Source of the DNA: Hyphomicrobiales bacterium
Lineage (GTDB): Bacteria; Pseudomonadota; Alphaproteobacteria; Rhizobiales; Aestuariivirgaceae
Direction of reading: 5' to 3'
NCBI GenBank assembly: GCA_025359215.1
Contig: JANYHE010000050.1
Span: 1 to 64,000 of the forward strand
Length of the DNA: 64,000 bases
Below are positions 60,987 to 64,000 of this stretch, piece after piece (the stretch's first letter is position 1; every line of letters begins with the position of its first letter). The notes beneath the pieces were generated by a model. It worked only from the letters and a program-made list of their open reading frames with translations, was not told where the DNA came from and did not search any database. The translations under genes were made by a program, and so were the position numbers.

Positions 60987-63900
60987 ATGCTGCGATTTTT
61001 TAATCGGAACTCCCCACAATGGGATGACTCGCAGCCAATTAGTGCTGAAATTTTTGGACTTGAGCGACTTCGCCAACATGCACGCAGTTTGGCCGAAAGC
61101 CAAAAAGTGACGGACCAACAGTTCCATGTCTATTCAATTATTGATAGATTGCGCGACAATGCAGTGGCCTTGGACATTGCTGACAGTGAAATTTGCCATG
61201 CGGTTGCTTTGGGGAAATCGATAACGCCAGCGGCCGAATGGTTGATTGATAATTATCATTTTGTTGAAGAACAAATTCGTCAAACACGAACCGATTTACC
61301 CCCCAGATTTTATCGTCAACTGCCCAAATTGGCTGGGGGTCCTTTGGCTGGGCACCCACGTATTTTTGGTTTGGTTTGGGCACATGTGGCCCACACAGAC
61401 AGTCGATTTGATATACAGTCACTGACGGAATTTGTGAACGAATATCAACAAGTTCACGAGCTGACAATTGGTGAATTGTGGGCGGTGGCGATTAGTCTAC
61501 GTTTGATACTTGTAGAAAATTTGCGTCGAATTTCACAACGTATTGTTGAGTCCCGCATCGCTCGCGACGCCGCTGATGCTGTTGCAGATGAAGTCTTAAA
61601 AGTAAACCGACGCCAATCTACAATCGCTGATATTTTCAAACAAATAAGTGAACCAACAGTCACTCAAGCATTTGCAGTGCAACTCATTCAGCGCTTGCGC
61701 GATCATAATGGCCTGTCCGTTCAGATGCTTGATTGGTTGAAGAGCAAAACTGAAAGTTTGGGATACGCTCTAGAGTTCGCTGTTAATGAGGAACACCATC
61801 GCCAGAGCGCCGCGAATGTAACTGTGCGAAATATCATCACAAGTCTTCGCTTGATTTCGGATGTGAATTGGGAACTGTGGTTCGATAGCGTTAGCCTAGT
61901 TGATGCACTTTTGCGCAATACTTCAACTTATGCCGAAATGGATTTTCCTAGCCGCACCCTATATCGCACAGCAGTTGAGGAGTTGGCGCGGGGCTCAATG
62001 TTTAACGAGATTGATGTTGCAAAGCGTGCAATTGAGGGAACAGATGATGCTGGGCACAGACTGATCGGAATCGGACGAAAAGATTTTGAGTCGACTTTGA
62101 AATTTCGAGCGCCTGTAATACGGCGCATTCGTATGGGCCTGCGTTCTGCGGGATTGAGTGGCTATCTCATCAGCTTGGCATTTTTTGCGACTGCTCTGCT
62201 TATTTCAGGTCTCCTTCCCTTAGTTAATTTTGAACATTCAACTCTTACTATTGTACTCATTGCACTTCTAGCAATTATCCCGATTTCCGATGCCGCATTG
62301 GCATTGATTAATTTTGCAATCACGCGATTGTTGGACGCGTCAATTATTCCGGGACTTGCACTTCGCGACGGTGTCCCTGCCCACCTACGCACGTTGGTTG
62401 TTATTCCGGCACTCCTCACTTCGCACGACGATATTGAAGAGTTGGTGGAACGTTTGGAAATTCATTACCTCTCAAATGGTGATGGAGAACTCTATTTCGC
62501 ACTCGCTACAGATTGGACGGATTCAGATTCTGAACATTCCGCGCCTGATGAACAATTGCTGCGTACTGCAATTGATGGAATTGCCCGTCTCAATTTTCGC
62601 CACGATACGAATCGATTCATATTGCTTCATCGGTCAAGAAGGTGGAACCCACAGCAGGGCAAATGGATGGGTTGGGAGCGCAAGCGTGGAAAGCTGCATG
62701 AGCTCAATCGGCTGTTGCGGGGAGCGATTGACACCAGCTTTATGCTGATTGTTGGGCGTCTGCCGGATGCCATTAAATATGTGCTGACGTTGGATGCAGA
62801 TACCAGATTGCCGCGCGATGCAGCGCGTCGATTGGTCGGAAAAATCGCCCACCCTCTCAATCAACCTAAGTTTGCTCTTAAAGAGCAGCGTGTTTTGAGC
62901 GGGTTTGGTGTGATGCAACCACGCGTAACGCCTTCGCTGCCCGTAGGCCATTATGGTTCATTGTTCCAACAAGTGTACTCTTCAACACGCGGCATTGATC
63001 CTTACGTGTTTGCGGTTTCGGATGTTTACCAGGACGTTTTTGGTGAGGGTACATTCGCAGGCAAAGGTATTTACGATATTGATACTTTTGAGGCCGCTAT
63101 GGCTGACAAAATTCCTGAAAACACCATGCTCAGTCATGATCTATTTGAAGGCATATTTGCGCGTTCGGCTTTGGTGACCGACGTCGAAGTTGTTGAAGAA
63201 TTTCCAGAGCGATACGATGTTGCTGCAGCGCGGCAGCACCGTTGGGTGCGCGGCGATTGGCAGCTTCTGTATTGGATGTTGGGCAGATCATCAACCAACA
63301 CGATCATTCCACCATTGGGTTTGTGGAAAATGATTGATAATATCCGCCGCTCGCTCTCAACTCCGACGACGATGCTGAGTTTGTTTGCTGGCTGGGTGTT
63401 GCTGCCTCCAACGCCTGCTGCATTTTGGACAATTTTCACTGTATCGCTGATCCTGATCCCTTCGCTTTTGCCAGCCATTTCCAACGCGATGCCAAGGGCT
63501 CAGGCCCTAACATTGGAAAGTCGGTTGAAATCGATTGGTGAAGATTTTGCCCAAGCCCTAGCCACAACAGGTTCCAATCTTGTGTTCCTTGCCCATCAAT
63601 CCTATTTGATGACCGACGCAATCGCGCGCACGATTTATCGACTACTTTTTAGCCGAAAAAATCTTCTGGAGTGGACGACGGCTGCGCAAAGTCATTCCAA
63701 TTCAAAGTCCGGCATAGTGGCAAGCTATAGCGCCATGCTGCCAAGCATAGCGTTTGGGCTATTTGCCTTTGCCATCGCTATATATCGCACAGGTACGATG
63801 TGGACCGTTGTTTTACCTTTCGCCATTGCATGGATTTTGGCACCATTCGTTGCCTATAGAATGAGCCTCACACCAGAATTGGAAGATGCGCTAGCGGCCT

Positions 63901-64000
63901 CACCAGATGAAAGCAAAATCTTGCGGTTGGTGGCGCGACGGACATGGTCATATTTCGAAACTTTTGTCACAGCAGCAGACTCGATGTTGCCCCCTGATAA
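60987..64000 (+). CDS. ndvB: Cyclic beta-1,2-glucan synthase NdvB (partial, 5' part)
   Basis: An open frame from ATG 60987 to the window end (about 1004 residues visible); the whole protein is usually about 2800. The N-terminal cytoplasmic region (PRFYRQLPKLAGGPLAGHPRIFGLVWAHVAHTDSRFD) is typical. Membrane helices lie near 395-455, a GT84-type glycosyltransferase domain shows LTLDADTRLP (Asp603, DxD) and RHQHRW-like AARQHRWVRGDWQLL, and further helices come after 790. NdvB makes cyclic osmoregulated periplasmic glucans needed for hypo-osmotic adaptation and host interaction. The C-terminal GH94 phosphorylase part lies outside. An EcfG-type promoter is upstream at 60697. Confidence 0.93.
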   Translation, partial: MLRFFNRNSPQWDDSQPISAEIFGLERLRQHARSLAESQKVTDQQFHVYSIIDRLRDNAVALDIADSEICHAVALGKSITPAAEWLIDNYHFVEEQIRQTRTDLPPRFYRQLPKLAGGPLAGHPRIFGLVWAHVAHTDSRFDIQSLTEFVNEYQQVHELTIGELWAVAISLRLILVENLRRISQRIVESRIARDAADAVADEVLKVNRRQSTIADIFKQISEPTVTQAFAVQLIQRLRDHNGLSVQMLDWLKSKTESLGYALEFAVNEEHHRQSAANVTVRNIITSLRLISDVNWELWFDSVSLVDALLRNTSTYAEMDFPSRTLYRTAVEELARGSMFNEIDVAKRAIEGTDDAGHRLIGIGRKDFESTLKFRAPVIRRIRMGLRSAGLSGYLISLAFFATALLISGLLPLVNFEHSTLTIVLIALLAIIPISDAALALINFAITRLLDASIIPGLALRDGVPAHLRTLVVIPALLTSHDDIEELVERLEIHYLSNGDGELYFALATDWTDSDSEHSAPDEQLLRTAIDGIARLNFRHDTNRFILLHRSRRWNPQQGKWMGWERKRGKLHELNRLLRGAIDTSFMLIVGRLPDAIKYVLTLDADTRLPRDAARRLVGKIAHPLNQPKFALKEQRVLSGFGVMQPRVTPSLPVGHYGSLFQQVYSSTRGIDPYVFAVSDVYQDVFGEGTFAGKGIYDIDTFEAAMADKIPENTMLSHDLFEGIFARSALVTDVEVVEEFPERYDVAAARQHRWVRGDWQLLYWMLGRSSTNTIIPPLGLWKMIDNIRRSLSTPTTMLSLFAGWVLLPPTPAAFWTIFTVSLILIPSLLPAISNAMPRAQALTLESRLKSIGEDFAQALATTGSNLVFLAHQSYLMTDAIARTIYRLLFSRKNLLEWTTAAQSHSNSKSGIVASYSAMLPSIAFGLFAFAIAIYRTGTMWTVVLPFAIAWILAPFVAYRMSLTPELEDALAASPDESKILRLVARRTWSYFETFVTAADSMLPPD

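Overview
The window looks like chromosomal DNA of an alphaproteobacterium, most likely Hyphomicrobiales (Rhizobiales). The evidence is a tRNA-His without an encoded G-1 and with A73, the murA-DUF2948-UPF0262-phosphatase block, a PdhS/DivJ/PleC-type kinase, the imuA-imuB-dnaE2 mutagenesis cassette, an ndvB-type cyclic glucan synthase, HWE-family kinases, CtrA-type boxes (TTAA-N7-TTAA) and EcfG-type promoters (GGAAC-N17-GTT). I see no prophage, insertion sequence or CRISPR array. The species cannot be named from this alone.

Layout. 1-4816: four tandem genes on the minus strand for secreted DUF11-repeat proteins, the first cut by the window edge. 4817-5966: a long spacer with three CtrA-type boxes and tRNA-His. 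5967-12039: PdhS-like kinase, orphan Fe(3+)-type ABC permease, AsmA-like protein, MoaE. 12041-18573 (minus): a form II coxS-L-M-D-E-G molybdenum hydroxylase operon, with a palindromic repeat between coxM and coxD; the CoxG protein carries a histone-H1-like tail. 18574-26240: small exported proteins next to CtrA-type boxes, an Sfp-type phosphopantetheinyl transferase, a DctPQM TRAP transporter, and a PAS kinase with a stand-alone receiver. 26393-27343: BASS-type membrane protein.

27488-31665 is the most interesting block. Four tightly packed genes encode an SGNH/DltD-AlgJ-like membrane-anchored protein, an MBOAT acyltransferase, a class II aaRS-like amino acid:[carrier protein] ligase and an acyl carrier protein. 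Together they form a Dlt-like logic (activate an amino acid, load it on a carrier, pass it across the membrane, attach it to a surface acceptor), but with a seryl-tRNA-synthetase-like ligase in place of the adenylation enzyme DltA. A receiver-GGDEF-EAL protein follows.

33742-40004 (minus): a catabolic operon hyuA-hyuB-GNAT-FAD amine oxidase-Udh-like dehydrogenase. 40089-43202: murA neighbourhood. 43252-49021: SOS-type imuA-imuB-dnaE2 with a LexA-like box inside its promoter; dnaE2 carries an in-frame RIME-like palindromic element. 49151-50960: HAD phosphatase and BKACE enzyme. 51109-60629: a stress and signalling region with a receiver whose phospho-acceptor Asp is Glu, a Crp/Fnr regulator, two HWE kinases, small stress proteins, a PNPOx stress gene split by an amber codon, and an EF-hand/general-stress/YciE operon. 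Five perfect EcfG-type promoters lie between 51.6 and 60.7 kb. 60987-64000: start of ndvB, running off the window.
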